From positions 4,340,001 to 4,404,000 of the forward strand of contig NZ_CP081864.1 in the NCBI RefSeq assembly GCF_019797845.1: DNA of 64,000 nucleotides. Direction: 5' to 3'. Shown piece after piece: positions 46,478-59,026 of this stretch. The notes below the pieces were generated by a model. That model saw nothing but the letters and a program-made list of their open reading frames with translations. It had not been told where the DNA came from and made no database searches. A program made the translations under genes and the position numbers. The first letter of the stretch is position 1; each line of letters opens with the position of its first letter. This DNA is from Symbiopectobacterium purcellii. GTDB taxonomy: Bacteria; Pseudomonadota; Gammaproteobacteria; Enterobacterales; Enterobacteriaceae.

Positions 46478-47788
46478 CTATTGCTCCCTGTTTCGCCGTG
46501 ACAGCAGCTTTCTGCCCACAGGCAATTCGTTGATAAATAACGGTTGATTACGTTGCATCGAGAGGTTTCCGCATACTCCCGTCAAAATCGACATAGCACC
46601 GGCATGGCTGTCAGCACGCCGCTTAAGCGGATCGGGCGCCGGGTTGCCAAACAGCTCTTCCAGGATCAGTGCGTCGCCGCCACCGTGTCCCCCTTGTCCG
46701 TAAGCCACCTCGATACGCTCCGGCGCACCAAACATCGGATACCAGGTGATATCGCAGTCCATCAGGCTGCCTTCGTGCTTGCGCTCTCCTCCGCCATTGA
46801 CGTAAGAGTTCTCGACCAGCTTCATTTCCAGCCGCCCTTTGCTGCCGTTAAAGGCGATGTTCAACCCTTCCCACGGCTGATAGGCGTTGAGGGAGTAAGT
46901 CAGCAGCGTCTTGTTGCGGTACTTCACCATCACCGCCAGGGTATCTTCGATGCTGATGCCATCGCCGAACACGCTTTGGTCGCGCAGGTAGCCATCCTCA
47001 TGCTCCGCATTCAGGTACAGCTCCTTGAGCATCGCCCGCTCCTCCATGTGCAAAGCAAACGGATCGTTACGGGCCGCCGATTGGTTATGGCAGCGGGAAT
47101 AGAACTCGCTTACACCGCGCTGCTCGGCATTTTCCTTACCGTAGAACCGCAGATCGCCCTGCGCGAAGACGAACTCCGGCACGGAGTCGAGCCAGAAATT
47201 GACTAAATCGAAGTGATGAGTGGATTTATGGACCAGCAGCCCACCGCTGTTGCGTTTATCGCGGTGCCAACGGCGAAAATAGTCAGCGCCGTGTTGGGTA
47301 TTCAGCAGCCATTCGAAATGCACCGAGAAGACATCACCGACCGTACCGTTGAGGATTAATTCGCGCAGTTTGCTGTGATGTGGCGCATAACGATAGTTAA
47401 ACGTCACACGCAGATCGCGACCGGTGCGTTCGACGGCCTCAACGATCGCCAGGCAGCGTTCTTCATCAATGGTCATTGGCTTTTCCGTGATGACATCACA
47501 GCCCAGCTCCATCGCGCGGATGATGTAGCGATCGTGCGTGCGATCCACGCTGGTGACGATCACAATGTCAGGGCGGTGCTGCGCGATCATCGTCTCAAAA
47601 TCGGTGGCTTTCCACGTCGCCACCTTCGCATGGCCCCACGTCTCCAGATTGCGATTGGCATAATCCATACGCGTCTGGTTCGTATCACAGAGCGCCACCA
47701 GACGCGCTGACTGCCGATAAGTGGTCGCAATCGCTTCCAGGTACATCCCCGAACGACCACCGGAGCCAACCAATGCATAAGTCTTCAT
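46478..47788 (-). CDS. Gfo/Idh/MocA-family oxidoreductase
   Basis: A 436-residue NAD(P)-dependent oxidoreductase. Rossmann start [16 protein letters not shown], the VITEKPMT motif with the catalytic EKP lysine, and [15 protein letters not shown] in the substrate domain. Family members oxidise or reduce sugars and sugar acids. It is the first gene of a minus-strand operon with ogl (2 bases apart) and the binding protein, so a role in uronate breakdown is likely. I chose the ATG at 47788: AAGGGAG is 6 bases upstream. An ATG at 47794 would overlap that site. Confidence 0.85.
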   Translation of the reverse strand: MKTYALVGSGGRSGMYLEAIATTYRQSARLVALCDTNQTRMDYANRNLETWGHAKVATWKATDFETMIAQHRPDIVIVTSVDRTHDRYIIRAMELGCDVITEKPMTIDEERCLAIVEAVERTGRDLRVTFNYRYAPHHSKLRELILNGTVGDVFSVHFEWLLNTQHGADYFRRWHRDKRNSGGLLVHKSTHHFDLVNFWLDSVPEFVFAQGDLRFYGKENAEQRGVSEFYSRCHNQSAARNDPFALHMEERAMLKELYLNAEHEDGYLRDQSVFGDGISIEDTLAVMVKYRNKTLLTYSLNAYQPWEGLNIAFNGSKGRLEMKLVENSYVNGGGERKHEGSLMDCDITWYPMFGAPERIEVAYGQGGHGGGDALILEELFGNPAPDPLKRRADSHAGAMSILTGVCGNLSMQRNQPLFINELPVGRKLLSRRNREQ

Positions 47789-47917
47789 CTTCATCTCCCT
47801 TCTTTGACTCTCATTGACTACACCGCGATTAGCCCCCCTGCGATTGACTCCCCCTCCCCACCGTTCTAATATCCGCATGCTGGTATCAGCGAGCAGGACG
47901 CGTGCAGGAGATTCGCC

Positions 47918-49512
47918 ATGGGTAACCCGGTACCGCTGTTATTTCTTGAGGTAAACACCCCCGCCATCTGGCAGTGGGAGACGTTTACCGACATCATGCG
48001 TCATCTCAAAACGTTCCCGTTCAACGGGCTGATCCTGCATCAACAAACGCTGCTCGCGCTGTTGGCCAAACCTTCACCGCGATGCCCTCCCGCCACGGTG
48101 GAACATTTGCTGCTCGCTCGCAGCAATGCCCTGCACTATCTGCAAAACGTGGCGCGTTATTGCGAAGAGAACCATATTCAGCTGTGGCTACAGGGCGAAG
48201 CGACGCCAGACTGTCACGACCTGCACCGTAAATTTCCCGAGTTCTTTCTTTCCCAGGATCCACACAACGACGCGGCGTTTCTTAACCTGTTTTTTGGCGA
48301 AACCCTGCCTGAAATCCTGAGCCATTTGCCCACCGTGCGCGGCTTACGCCTCTCGCTTACTCACCTACCGTGCACCAGACAGCGTGGGAATCAGCGCTGC
48401 AACGCCTCTACCAGGGCCTGCGTTTACACGGCTGTCAGTTGGTGCTGCGCGATTATCAGGACAAAGCGTGGCCCCGCCAGCAGTTAAAGATGGCGTTGGA
48501 TGTGCTGCCTAATGATGTACGCGCTTCCGTAAAAGCAACGGAGCTGGACTATCGTCCCGGATTTGCCAACAATCCCACCCTTACTCGCCTGAGCGGCTCC
48601 CGTAAGTGGGTAGAATTCGATCTGTGGGGCATCGAATACGGCTGGACGCTGCTCCCCTGCTGCCTGTTAGACGAACTGCAAAAACGTCTTCACTGGGCCT
48701 CCCAAACGCTGGGCGATGAGCTCGAGGCAATCACCGCACGCTTAAGTTGGGAATGGCTGCCAAACAATGCACTGCTGGGCTCAGTCAACGAACTGAATCT
48801 GTACGGCCTGTCGCGCCTGATCCGCGCGCCGTCAGTTGCCCCGCAGACGCTGTTTACCGAGTGGCTGGAACCCTACGCCCTGCGTCCTCTGTCACAACAA
48901 GAGATTGACGATCTGTTTGCCATCTATACCTCCAGCCACGACTGGATGTGTAAAACGCCCAGCCTGCTGGGACGACTGCTGCAACGTCATAGCCGCCCCC
49001 CGTATGACTTTGAGCAGGCGCTACAACTGCTGCATATGGATACCCGCAGAGCCAATTGGTCTCAGGCTTTTCAGCCACTGATGCCACCAGATGATGAAGC
49101 CGTTGGTGAGCAGCAAATGCAGCTCATCATCCTGGAAAAACAGAAATCTCGTTTTCTGGCGGAATACCTGCGCGCTCAGGTGGACAAAAAATTACCCGCC
49201 ATGCCGCTCACGGACGCCTTTAAACACACGCTCACCGCTAGCTGGGAACGCGCCTTCTGGTATACCCGCGCTTACAGCCACATTACCCATGCTTTTGCGC
49301 TCCGCTTGTGGATCCACAAATACGGTAATAACCCCACGCAACACGAACAACTGCGGCAAGCGTTACATACGCTGCGGCACTTCATCACCGAGCTGGAAAC
49401 CTGGTTTTCCTCGGCGGGCACACAACAGCCTTATACCTTTCACCTACTGCTCGACCCGCAGCGTCTTCTTCATTTGGCGGCCAGTCTGGAATGCGACATC
49501 ACTGCGTCTTGA
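47918..49512 (+). pseudogene. Unrecognised protein of the pectin-oligomer locus, broken by a -1 frameshift
   Basis: From the ATG at 47918 (AGGAG 8 bases upstream) the frame encodes 150 residues ([19 protein letters not shown], then FNGLILHQQTLLALL, then LPTVRGLRLSLT) and then unrelated sequence. The next frame continues from about 48349 (PTVHQTAWESALQRLYQGL, DYQDKAWPRQQLKMAL, RKWVEFDLWGIEYGW) to TGA at 49512. Loss of one base near 48350-48362 explains this; restored length is 531 residues. The N-terminal half has an alternation of strands and helices like a TIM barrel glycosidase, but I do not recognise the family. It is divergent from the ogl operon and may act on a pectin-derived substrate. 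Confidence 0.65.
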
Positions 49513-49714
49513 CCGTGAAATGAGCATAAGCATTTCCCCACAGGTAAAACACACAGGAAAGCGACGCTCGGCATTCGGGGAGTGACTTATTGGGATAAAG
49601 TGTGCAACCACTCACATAATCAACGTTTTGTGTGTGATAACCGTCACAGGTGGCTCGACGGGAAGTGTGACAGCGGTCGTTTGTTGACCAGCATGCAGTA
49701 ACGAAAACAAGCAA

Positions 49715-49746
49715 ACAAAAAAGGGCACCCGTAGGTGCCCTTTTGC
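49715..49746 (-). terminator. Intrinsic terminator after argG
   Basis: AAAAAAGGGCACC-CGTA-GGTGCCCTTTT: a 9-bp stem with a 4-base loop. On the minus strand the stem is followed by six T. It is 24 bases after the argG stop, and the A and T runs on both sides could stop transcription from either direction. Confidence 0.88.
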
Positions 49747-49769
49747 AAAAACAGACAACCAGCAGCGCG

Positions 49770-51612
<1,843 letters not shown>

Positions 51613-52188
51613 ATGTCTAAGAAAGTCGCCGTCCTGCTGGCACCAGGCTTTGAAGAAGCAGAGGCGGTTATGGTGATAGATATCCTGCACCGTATGAAGA
51701 TCGGCGTGAAAATGCTGTCCTGCCAAGACATGCTGGAACTGCGCAGCTATCACAATATCCGTATGTTTGCCGATGCACTGCTGGAAAGAAGCATGGATGA
51801 ACTGTTCGATGCCGTGGTGATCCCAGGCGGCTTGCAAGGCACGCTGAGTCTGGCAGCAAACCCACTGGTTACCGAATTTATTCGCCGTCATGACGAGGCC
51901 GGAAAGCTGATCTGCCCGATCTGTTCGGCGGCAGCGCGCGTGCTGGGCGGCAACAAATTGCTAAAAGGCCGACGCTATGTCTGTTCTGGCGATCTCTGGA
52001 AGGATGTCACGGACGGCGTCTATGTCGATCAAAACGTGGTAGAAGATGGCAACCTGATCAGCGGCAAAGGGTTGGGTGTTGCCTTCGACTTCGCGGGTAC
52101 TATTGCCTGCCGCTTGACCGGCGATGTTGAAGACACCAACTTCCAGATCGAGCATATCTATTACGATCACTGGCGCGTACCAGCCTAA
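51613..52188 (+). CDS. DJ-1/PfpI family protein
   Basis: A 191-residue member of the DJ-1/ThiJ/PfpI family. VAVLLAPGFEEAEAVMVIDI contains the conserved acidic residue next to the active site, DAVVIPGGLQGTLSLAANP the glycine-rich turn, and CPICSAAARVLGG the nucleophilic elbow with C104 in the position of DJ-1 C106. Members act as deglycases, chaperones or redox sensors; the specific role here is unknown. I chose the ATG at 51613 (GGAG 5 bases upstream); the frame is open further upstream to 51538 without homology. It converges with xylR. Confidence 0.85.
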   Translation: MSKKVAVLLAPGFEEAEAVMVIDILHRMKIGVKMLSCQDMLELRSYHNIRMFADALLERSMDELFDAVVIPGGLQGTLSLAANPLVTEFIRRHDEAGKLICPICSAAARVLGGNKLLKGRRYVCSGDLWKDVTDGVYVDQNVVEDGNLISGKGLGVAFDFAGTIACRLTGDVEDTNFQIEHIYYDHWRVPA

Positions 52189-52197
52189 AAACCGCTA

Positions 52198-52224
52198 GCC
52201 CGGCTATCGTAAACGAGGCCGGGC
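52198..52224. terminator. Hairpin between the DJ-1 gene and xylR
   Basis: GCCCGGC and GCCGGGC form a 7-bp GC stem around a 13-base loop, 10 bases after the DJ-1 stop and 4 before the xylR stop. A short ATTTC follows; a weak terminator for both genes is plausible. Confidence 0.5.
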
Positions 52225-52227
52225 ATT

Positions 52228-53412
52228 TCACCGATTCACATCTTCACCGAAGCGGTCACGATACTCTTTCGGCGTCAAATCATACTCTTTCCTGAACACC
52301 GCATAAAAGTAAGGCAGTGACGGGTAACAGCACATCAAAGAGATCTCGTTGATCGACAGTGAGGTCGACACCAACAGATTGCGCGCGCGCTCAAGTTTTT
52401 CTGCGTGAATCACACCGTGAATGGTCTGCCCCATTTCATCTTTAAAGCGCTTTTCCAGATTGGAGCGCGACATACCGACGGCATCCAGTACCTGTTCGAC
52501 TTTGATTCCCTTACAGGCATAGCAACGAATATAGTGCATGGCCTGAATCACCGCCGGATCGTGCACCGAACGGTAATCGGTAGAACTGCGCCCCACCACC
52601 CGCACGGGGGGAACCAAAATGCGCTGAAGCGGCAGTGCGACCGGATGGTGTAATAACTGATGCAGCAATTTGGCGGCACGATACCCCATCTGCCGCGTGC
52701 CCTGCGCAACAGAAGAGAGTGCAACGCGCGACAGATAACGCGTCAGCTCTTCATTATCAATACCGATGACACAGAGTTTTTCCGGCACCGCAATGTTCAA
52801 ATATTCGCACACCTGCAATAAATGGCGAGCTCGAGCATCCGTAACGGCGATAATGCCGGTTTGTGGCGGTAAGGCTTGCACCCAGTCTGCCAGGCGATTT
52901 TGTGCGTATTGCCAGTTGTCTGGTGCCGTTTCCATCCCCTGATACACCACGCCCTGATATTGCTCCGAGGCAACCAGTTGCCGAAAAGCGTACTCCCGTT
53001 CCTGCGCCCACCCTTTGCCACCTGAAGGCGGTAAACCATAAAAGGCAAAACGATTGAGTCCTTTCTCTTTCAGATGCATAAATGCACATTGCACCAATGC
53101 ATGATTGTCGGTCGCGATGTAATGCACGGGCGGATAGTCATCGGGATCGTGATAAGAGCCGCCAACGCCCACCAAGGGTACGCCCACACGCTGCAACGAC
53201 TGAACAATTTCCCGATCGTCAAAATCGGCAATCACGCCATCGCCCAGCCAGTCTTTCACATTATCAATACGGCAGCGGAAATCCTCTTCAATAAAAATAT
53301 CCCAACCGCATTGAGAGGCCTGCAAATACTCACCTACGCCCTCCACCACTTGCCGGTCGTAGACTTTATTGGCATTAAACAACAGCGTAATACGATAGCG
53401 TTTTTCAAACAT
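52228..53412 (-). CDS. xylR: Xylose operon transcriptional activator XylR
   Basis: A 394-residue activator: an N-terminal periplasmic-binding-protein-like domain that senses D-xylose (RITLLFNANKVYDRQVVEGV, GVIADFDDREI, PPVHYIATDNHALV) and a C-terminal AraC-type DNA-binding domain (YACKGIKVEQVLDAVGMSRS, then LEKRFKDEMGQTIHGVIHAE). It closely matches E. coli XylR. It activates xylA-xylB and xylF-xylG-xylH with xylose. I chose the ATG at 53412 (GGAG 8 bases upstream). It lies 130 bases after xylH in the same direction, as in E. coli. Confidence 0.96.
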   Translation of the reverse strand: MFEKRYRITLLFNANKVYDRQVVEGVGEYLQASQCGWDIFIEEDFRCRIDNVKDWLGDGVIADFDDREIVQSLQRVGVPLVGVGGSYHDPDDYPPVHYIATDNHALVQCAFMHLKEKGLNRFAFYGLPPSGGKGWAQEREYAFRQLVASEQYQGVVYQGMETAPDNWQYAQNRLADWVQALPPQTGIIAVTDARARHLLQVCEYLNIAVPEKLCVIGIDNEELTRYLSRVALSSVAQGTRQMGYRAAKLLHQLLHHPVALPLQRILVPPVRVVGRSSTDYRSVHDPAVIQAMHYIRCYACKGIKVEQVLDAVGMSRSNLEKRFKDEMGQTIHGVIHAEKLERARNLLVSTSLSINEISLMCCYPSLPYFYAVFRKEYDLTPKEYRDRFGEDVNR

Positions 53413-53542
53413 ATTCACTGCTCCAGCCGTGGAGATGCCCTTCTCAATAGCACACCCCCACGGTGAGCAAAAATATTTTGCTGATTAATGCGAACCACAG
53501 CCGGTTTCCTGAGACCCGCTGACATCATGTCGCCAGAGACGG

Positions 53543-54745
53543 TCAGCCCTTACGCTTGGTGGCCGTGTCCATCCATACTGCCAACAGCAAAATGCCGCCT
53601 TTGACGATGTATTGCCAAAAGGTCGGAACATCCAGCATGCTCATTCCATTATCTAACGAGGCCATGATAAACGCGCCCATGACTGCCCCGGCTACGCTGC
53701 CTACGCCACCGGCCAAACTGGTGCCGCCAATCACGCACGCGGCGATGGCATCCAGCTCGGCAATATTGCCCGCAGACGGTGAGCCCGCTCCCAGACGCGA
53801 GCTTAAAATCAACCCGGCGACCGCCACCATCAGTCCGTTAATGGCAAAAACGGCCATCTTGCTGCGTGCAACATTGATGCCCGACAAGCGGGCCGCCTCG
53901 ATATTGCCGCCAATGGCATAAATGCGCCGCCCAAACGCCGTGCGCGTTGCCATAAAAATCCCGCCCAGCATCAGCAGTGTCAAAATCAACACCGGCGTTG
54001 GCACGCCACGATAGTCATTCAGCAGGTAAATCGCGCCTAACACCAGCACCGCCATGACGGCCTGACGTCCGATGTCGCTGGCCGGACGCGTTACGCTGAG
54101 CCCCAGATTGGCGCGTTTTTGCCGCCGACGCCATTGCCAGGCCACAAATATCAATAGCCCCGCCACCCCAAGCGTAAACCCGACGCCCGCGGGCAGGTAG
54201 CTTTGGCCGATCTGCGCCATGGCACTACTGGTTGGAGAGACGGTGGTACCGTTGGTAATGCCGATGAGAATGCCGCGAAAAGCCAGCATTCCCGCCAGAG
54301 TGACAATAAAAGAGGGCACTTTACGGTACGCTACCCACCAGCCGTTCCAGGCACCCAATAACAGCCCCAAAACCAGTGTCACCACGATTGTCAGCGGCAG
54401 CGGCCATCCTAACCACACGTCAAAGATAGCGGCTAATCCCCCTAACAACCCCATCATGGAGCCCACCGAGAGATCAATTTCGGCAGAGACGATCACAAAC
54501 ACCATCCCCACCGCCAGGATGCCGGTGATGGCCGTCTGGCGCAGCAGGTTAGAGACATTACGCGCGCTGAGATAGGAGCCATCGGTCATCAAGGTGAAAA
54601 ACAACATAATCGCGATGATGGCGGCAATCATGACAAACACCTGAAGATTCACCTGCTTGAACCAGCGCACGGCCTCCTCCACTGGTGCCGGTTGTTTGGG
54701 TGTCAGGGGGTCGACAGAGGCATTAGACGGTGGCGTTTTCAACAT
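53543..54745 (-). CDS. xylH: Xylose ABC importer permease XylH
   Basis: A 400-residue inner-membrane permease of the ribose/xylose (BPD_transp_2) type, with about ten membrane segments, e.g. [20 protein letters not shown] and [20 protein letters not shown]. The [19 protein letters not shown] and [19 protein letters not shown] stretches are family hallmarks. It forms the channel for D-xylose with XylF and XylG. Its start overlaps the end of xylG by 23 bases. Confidence 0.96.
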   Translation of the reverse strand: MLKTPPSNASVDPLTPKQPAPVEEAVRWFKQVNLQVFVMIAAIIAIMLFFTLMTDGSYLSARNVSNLLRQTAITGILAVGMVFVIVSAEIDLSVGSMMGLLGGLAAIFDVWLGWPLPLTIVVTLVLGLLLGAWNGWWVAYRKVPSFIVTLAGMLAFRGILIGITNGTTVSPTSSAMAQIGQSYLPAGVGFTLGVAGLLIFVAWQWRRRQKRANLGLSVTRPASDIGRQAVMAVLVLGAIYLLNDYRGVPTPVLILTLLMLGGIFMATRTAFGRRIYAIGGNIEAARLSGINVARSKMAVFAINGLMVAVAGLILSSRLGAGSPSAGNIAELDAIAACVIGGTSLAGGVGSVAGAVMGAFIMASLDNGMSMLDVPTFWQYIVKGGILLLAVWMDTATKRKG

Positions 54746-56264
54746 GTTGTTCGCTCCTCAGCGCGGCTTCCATAACCTGCTCTTGTGTCAAATCGTGATT
54801 AACCAAATCTGCTTTTATGCGTCCTTCATGCATCACCAGGACACGATCGCTCAGTCCCAGCACCTCGGGCAGCTCAGAGGAAATGACGATAATCGCCATC
54901 CCTTCTTTGGCTAACTGATTAATAAGTTTATATATTTCGTATTTTGCGCCGATATCAATACCGCGCGTAGGCTCATCGAGGATCAAAATATCGGGGTTTA
55001 ACAACAGGCATTTTGCCAACATCGCTTTTTGCTGATTCCCGCCGCTCAGACGAGCAATGGCTAAATCCTGGCTGGCCGTTTTCACTTTAAGATGAGCAAT
55101 CGACTGGCGAATCACATCCTGCTCGCGCGCGTCATCCAGCGAAGAGAACAGCCCGGAAAAGCGATCGAGCGCCGCCAGCGTGATGTTTTGCGCCACGCTC
55201 ATTACCGGAACAATGCCATCCTTTTTGCGATCTTCCGGTACCATCGCGATACCCAGCGCCATCGCCTGCTGGCAATCATTTATCGCTACAGGCAGTCCTT
55301 TAAGCACAATCTCGCCCTGCCAGCGTCCACGATAAGCACCAAACAGGCATTGCACCGTTTCAGTCCGGCCAGAGCCGACCAGCCCCGCGACACCCAGAAT
55401 TTCCCCCCGACGCAGCACGAAGGAAACATCATTGACACGACGAATATGGCGATTAACCGGATGCCACGCCGTCAGGTGTTCGACGCGCAGGATCTCCTCA
55501 CCAATGTCATGCGCCTCAGAAGGGTAGAGCTCGGTGAGCTCCCGCCCCACCATCATGGCGATGATCTGCTCCTCACTGAGCGAGCTGGCAGGATGGGTAC
55601 CAATATGCTTGCCATCGCGAATCACACAGATGACGTCTGAAATGGCTTTGACTTCATTCAGCTTGTGGGAAATGTAGATGCAGGCGATGCCGTGATTGCG
55701 TAAATCGCGAATGATATCCAGCAAAATCGCGGTTTCTCGCTCAGTGAGTGAGGCGGTGGGTTCATCCAATACCAGCAGTCGCACCTGTTTGTTAATCGCC
55801 TTGACAATCTCCACCAGTTGTTGCTGGCCCAGACCCAGTTCACCGACGCGGGTATGAGGATCGACGTCAAGCTTGACGCGCGCCAGCATGGTCTGGCAGC
55901 GCAAATACATGGCATCACTGTCCAATACGCCGCGTGTCGTCCACTCATTGCCCAGGAAGATGTTCTCCAACACGCTCATCTCTTTGACCAGCGCCAGTTC
56001 CTGATGAATGATGGCGATGCCCTTCTGCTCGGTGTCACGAATATGGCTGGCGTGCAACGGATCACCGGCGAAGACGATATCTCCGCCATAGCTACCAAAG
56101 GGATAAATGGCGCAAAGCACTTTCATCAGCGTCGATTTACCCGAACCATTCTCACCGCACAGCGATAACACTTGTCCGGCCTCTAACGTCAGGCTGACGT
56201 TATCCACCGCCTTTACGCTGCCAAACACCTTGGTGACGTTTTTCATTTCCAACAAGAACGGCAT
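54723..56264 (-). CDS. xylG: Xylose ABC importer ATPase XylG
   Basis: A 513-residue sugar importer ATPase with two nucleotide-binding domains. Domain 1: Walker [13 protein letters not shown], signature-type [14 protein letters not shown], Walker [12 protein letters not shown]. Domain 2: degenerate Walker [13 protein letters not shown], signature [16 protein letters not shown], Walker [13 protein letters not shown]. Asymmetry of this kind is normal for RbsA/XylG proteins. I chose the ATG at 56264 (GGAGG 6 bases upstream; [15 protein letters not shown] as in E. coli). Between xylF and xylH in one operon. Confidence 0.96.
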   Translation of the reverse strand: MPFLLEMKNVTKVFGSVKAVDNVSLTLEAGQVLSLCGENGSGKSTLMKVLCAIYPFGSYGGDIVFAGDPLHASHIRDTEQKGIAIIHQELALVKEMSVLENIFLGNEWTTRGVLDSDAMYLRCQTMLARVKLDVDPHTRVGELGLGQQQLVEIVKAINKQVRLLVLDEPTASLTERETAILLDIIRDLRNHGIACIYISHKLNEVKAISDVICVIRDGKHIGTHPASSLSEEQIIAMMVGRELTELYPSEAHDIGEEILRVEHLTAWHPVNRHIRRVNDVSFVLRRGEILGVAGLVGSGRTETVQCLFGAYRGRWQGEIVLKGLPVAINDCQQAMALGIAMVPEDRKKDGIVPVMSVAQNITLAALDRFSGLFSSLDDAREQDVIRQSIAHLKVKTASQDLAIARLSGGNQQKAMLAKCLLLNPDILILDEPTRGIDIGAKYEIYKLINQLAKEGMAIIVISSELPEVLGLSDRVLVMHEGRIKADLVNHDLTQEQVMEAALRSEQHVENATV

Positions 56265-56349
56265 TCTCGCCTCCATCGTTCACTCGCCGCACACCCGGTC
56301 ACGCAGCCTGCCTAAGCCCCGGTGTCAGAAGACACACGGGGCCAGTCAC

Positions 56350-57348
56350 TCACTTCAGATCGGCAGCTTTATGGAACCCATCGGCAATCACGGTGGTTTC
56401 AATGTTGGATTTATCAACCGGCACCGGTTCTAACAAATACGACGGTACCGCTTTCAATCCATTCTCCAGCGAGGCATTGGATTTGGGGGCTTTACCCGCC
56501 CCTAACGCAACGGCAATATCAGCAGCTTCCGTCGCCAGTTTGGTGATCGGTTTATACACCGTCATGGTTTGCGTACCCGCGATAATACGTTTTATCGCCT
56601 CCAAATCCGCATCCTGCCCGGAAATCGCCACCTTACCCGCCAAGCCTTGCGCGGCCAGAGCCTGAATCGCACCGCCCGCCGTGGCATCATTGGAGGCGAC
56701 GACGGCCTGAATATTGTTATTGTTTGCCGTTAGTGCATTTTCCATAATTTTCAAGGCATTTTCTGGCAACCAGGCATCGACCCATTGATCGCCAACGACT
56801 TTTATTTTCCCAGCGTCAATCAAGGGCTTTAATATGTTCATCTGCCCTTTACGGAACAGTTTTGCATTATTGTCTACCGGCGAACCACCCATCAGGAAAT
56901 AATTCCCTTGTGGCACTTTATCAATCAGGTACTTCGCCTGTAACTCTCCCACCTTTTCATTATCAAACGAGATATAAAAATCCACATCCGCGTTATTGAT
57001 CATGCGGTCATAGGCTAAGACCTTGATACCTTGGCGTTTTGCTTCTGCAATCACATTGCTAAGCACCTGGCCGTTGTAAGGAATAATAACCAGGACGTCG
57101 ACGCCGCGATTTATCATGTTTTCTATTTGAGAAATCTGGGTTTCCTCATTGCCGTTTGAGGACTGAACAAACACCGTCGCCCCCTGCTTCTGCGCCTTGG
57201 CAACAAAGAGATCGCGATCTTTCTGCCAGCGTTCCAAACGCAAGTCATCGATTGCCATACCAATTTTTACCTCTTTGGCAAATCCGGCATGGCTTATTAA
57301 CGCAAGTGCGGCACAGGCTGACAGTAAAAAGTGTTTAACTTTCATCAT
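56350..57348 (-). CDS. xylF: D-xylose-binding periplasmic protein XylF
   Basis: A 332-residue periplasmic binding protein. Sec signal MMKVKHFLLSACAALALISH, cleavage after FA or thereabouts before KEVKIGMAIDDLRLERWQKD. NGNEETQISQIENMINRGVD, VLAYDRMINNADVDFYISFD, GGSPVDNNAKLFRKGQM and VVASNDATAGGAIQALA match E. coli XylF closely. It is the first gene of xylFGH, divergent from xylA. AAAAGG lies 6 bases before the ATG at 57348; 57345 is also possible. Confidence 0.96.
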   Translation of the reverse strand: MMKVKHFLLSACAALALISHAGFAKEVKIGMAIDDLRLERWQKDRDLFVAKAQKQGATVFVQSSNGNEETQISQIENMINRGVDVLVIIPYNGQVLSNVIAEAKRQGIKVLAYDRMINNADVDFYISFDNEKVGELQAKYLIDKVPQGNYFLMGGSPVDNNAKLFRKGQMNILKPLIDAGKIKVVGDQWVDAWLPENALKIMENALTANNNNIQAVVASNDATAGGAIQALAAQGLAGKVAISGQDADLEAIKRIIAGTQTMTVYKPITKLATEAADIAVALGAGKAPKSNASLENGLKAVPSYLLEPVPVDKSNIETTVIADGFHKAADLK

Positions 57349-57707
57349 GAGTACCTTTTCTTTTTTAACGTTTAACGTGCAGGAAAGAAACGCTACCAAG
57401 CAGAAAAAGTGTTGCTGGTAACTGGCGCAGCTTCAATTACAGATTTTCACCAAGCAATTATGTTTTTTGGTGTAATCGTAATTTTATGAAGTCGGTCATA
57501 TTTTATTGTTATTGCCCTCAACCTTTCCTCATTATTCATGAATGTGCATTCAGAATGTTTTTCTCCGTTATTTTTGCGATCGGCTGCACACTTAATAATT
57601 ATCTGAATACAAGTGTGAAATAACATAATTGAGCAAACGGCGATCCCCTCCGAAGATGAATAACAATAACCGCTTATCCGCTGAATGACTTTCTTAAGGA
57701 GTTCTCC
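57349..57707. promoter_or_regulatory. Divergent xylF / xylA control region
   Basis: About 360 AT-rich bases with no gene. The stretch 57431-57492 contains, on one strand or the other, words also found in the E. coli xyl operators as I remember them (AAAATCTGTAATTG and AATCGTAAT), so XylR probably binds there. TGTGAAATAACATAAT at 57614-57629 is a half-matching CRP site (good TGTGA, poor second half) on the xylA side. The xylA ribosome site AAGGAG is at the right edge. Confidence 0.55.
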
Positions 57708-59026
57708 ATGCCAACCTATTTTGAACAAATTGAACGTGTTCGTTATGAAGGCCGCGGCACGACAAATCCCTTCGCTTTCCGCCATTACAACCCCGAACAG
57801 GAAATTTTGGGAAAACGGATGTCAGAGCATCTGCGTTTTGCCGTCGCCTACTGGCACACCTTCTGTTGGAACGGTGCCGATATGTTTGGCGTCGGCTCCT
57901 TTGAGCGCCCTTGGCAAGCAGCAGGGGATCCCCTGGGATTGGCAAAGCAAAAAGCCGATATTGCCTTTGAGTTTTTTCAAAAACTGAACGTGCCTTACTA
58001 CTGCTTCCACGATGTGGATATCGCACCGGAAGGCAATTCATTTAATGACTATCTGTATAATTTCCAAACCATTGTCGAAAAATTTGCCGAAAAACAGCAG
58101 CAAACGGGAGTAAAACTGCTCTGGGGAACCGCCAACTGCTTTACACACCCGCGCTATGCTGCCGGTGCTGCCACCAATCCAGATCCAGAAATTTTTGCCT
58201 GGGCGGCGACACAGGTCTTTTCTGCCATGAATGCCACTCAGAAGCTCGGGGGAGAAAACTACGTGCTGTGGGGGGGCGCGAAGGCTATGAAACCTTGCTC
58301 AATACCGATTTGCGTCAAGAACGGGAACAGATTGGCCGCTTTATGCAGATGGTGGTCGAACACAAACATAAGATCGGTTTTCAGGGCACCCTGCTTATCG
58401 AACCAAAGCCGCAGGAACCCACCAAACATCAGTACGATTACGATGTGGCGACCGTTTATGGCTTCCTCAAACAGTTCGGTTTAGAAAAAGAGATCAAGGT
58501 TAATATTGAAGCAAATCACGCTACGCTGGCTGGACACACGTTCCACCATGAAATCGCCACTGCCATCGCACTGGGGATTTTTGGTTCGGTTGATGCCAAC
58601 CGTGGCGACCCACAGCTGGGCTGGGATACCGACCAGTTCCCGAACAGCGTGGAAGAAAATGCATTGATCATGTATGAGATCCTCAAAGCGGGCGGCTTCA
58701 CAACCGGTGGACTGAATTTTGACGCCAAAGTGCGTCGCCAAAGCACCGATCGCTACGATCTTTTCCACGCCCATATCGGTGCCATGGATACGTTGGCGTT
58801 GTCGCTTAAAGTCGCAGCCCGGATGCTGGAAGATGACAAGTTGAACCAATGGGTTGCCAAACGCTATGCGGGCTGGAACGGCGAACTCGGGCAGCAAATC
58901 CTGCAAGGGAAGCTTTCCCTTGAGCAGTTGGCGAAACATGTCCACGCAAAACAACTCTCACCGAAACACCAAAGCGGACATCAGGAGATGTTAGAGAATT
59001 TGATCAACGACTACCTGTATCAGTAA
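57708..59026 (+). pseudogene. xylA: Xylose isomerase XylA, frame broken by loss of one G in a G run
   Basis: The protein is normal for 187 residues: [14 protein letters not shown], catalytic H101 in [33 protein letters not shown]. At 58270-58276 the sequence is TG7 followed by CGCGAAGGC. With eight G it reads [12 protein letters not shown], as in E. coli. With seven, the frame leaves into 70 unrelated residues and stops at 58484. The rest of XylA ([56 protein letters not shown]) continues in the next frame to TAA at 59026. Restored length is 439 residues (E. coli 440). All downstream residues look under normal constraint, so the loss is recent or an assembly error. Confidence 0.88.

Noticed and set aside
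58262..58290. Programmed -1 or +1 ribosomal frameshift in xylA
   Set aside because: XylA is made from one frame in all bacteria I know. The restored reading needs an added G, and no stimulatory structure was evident.
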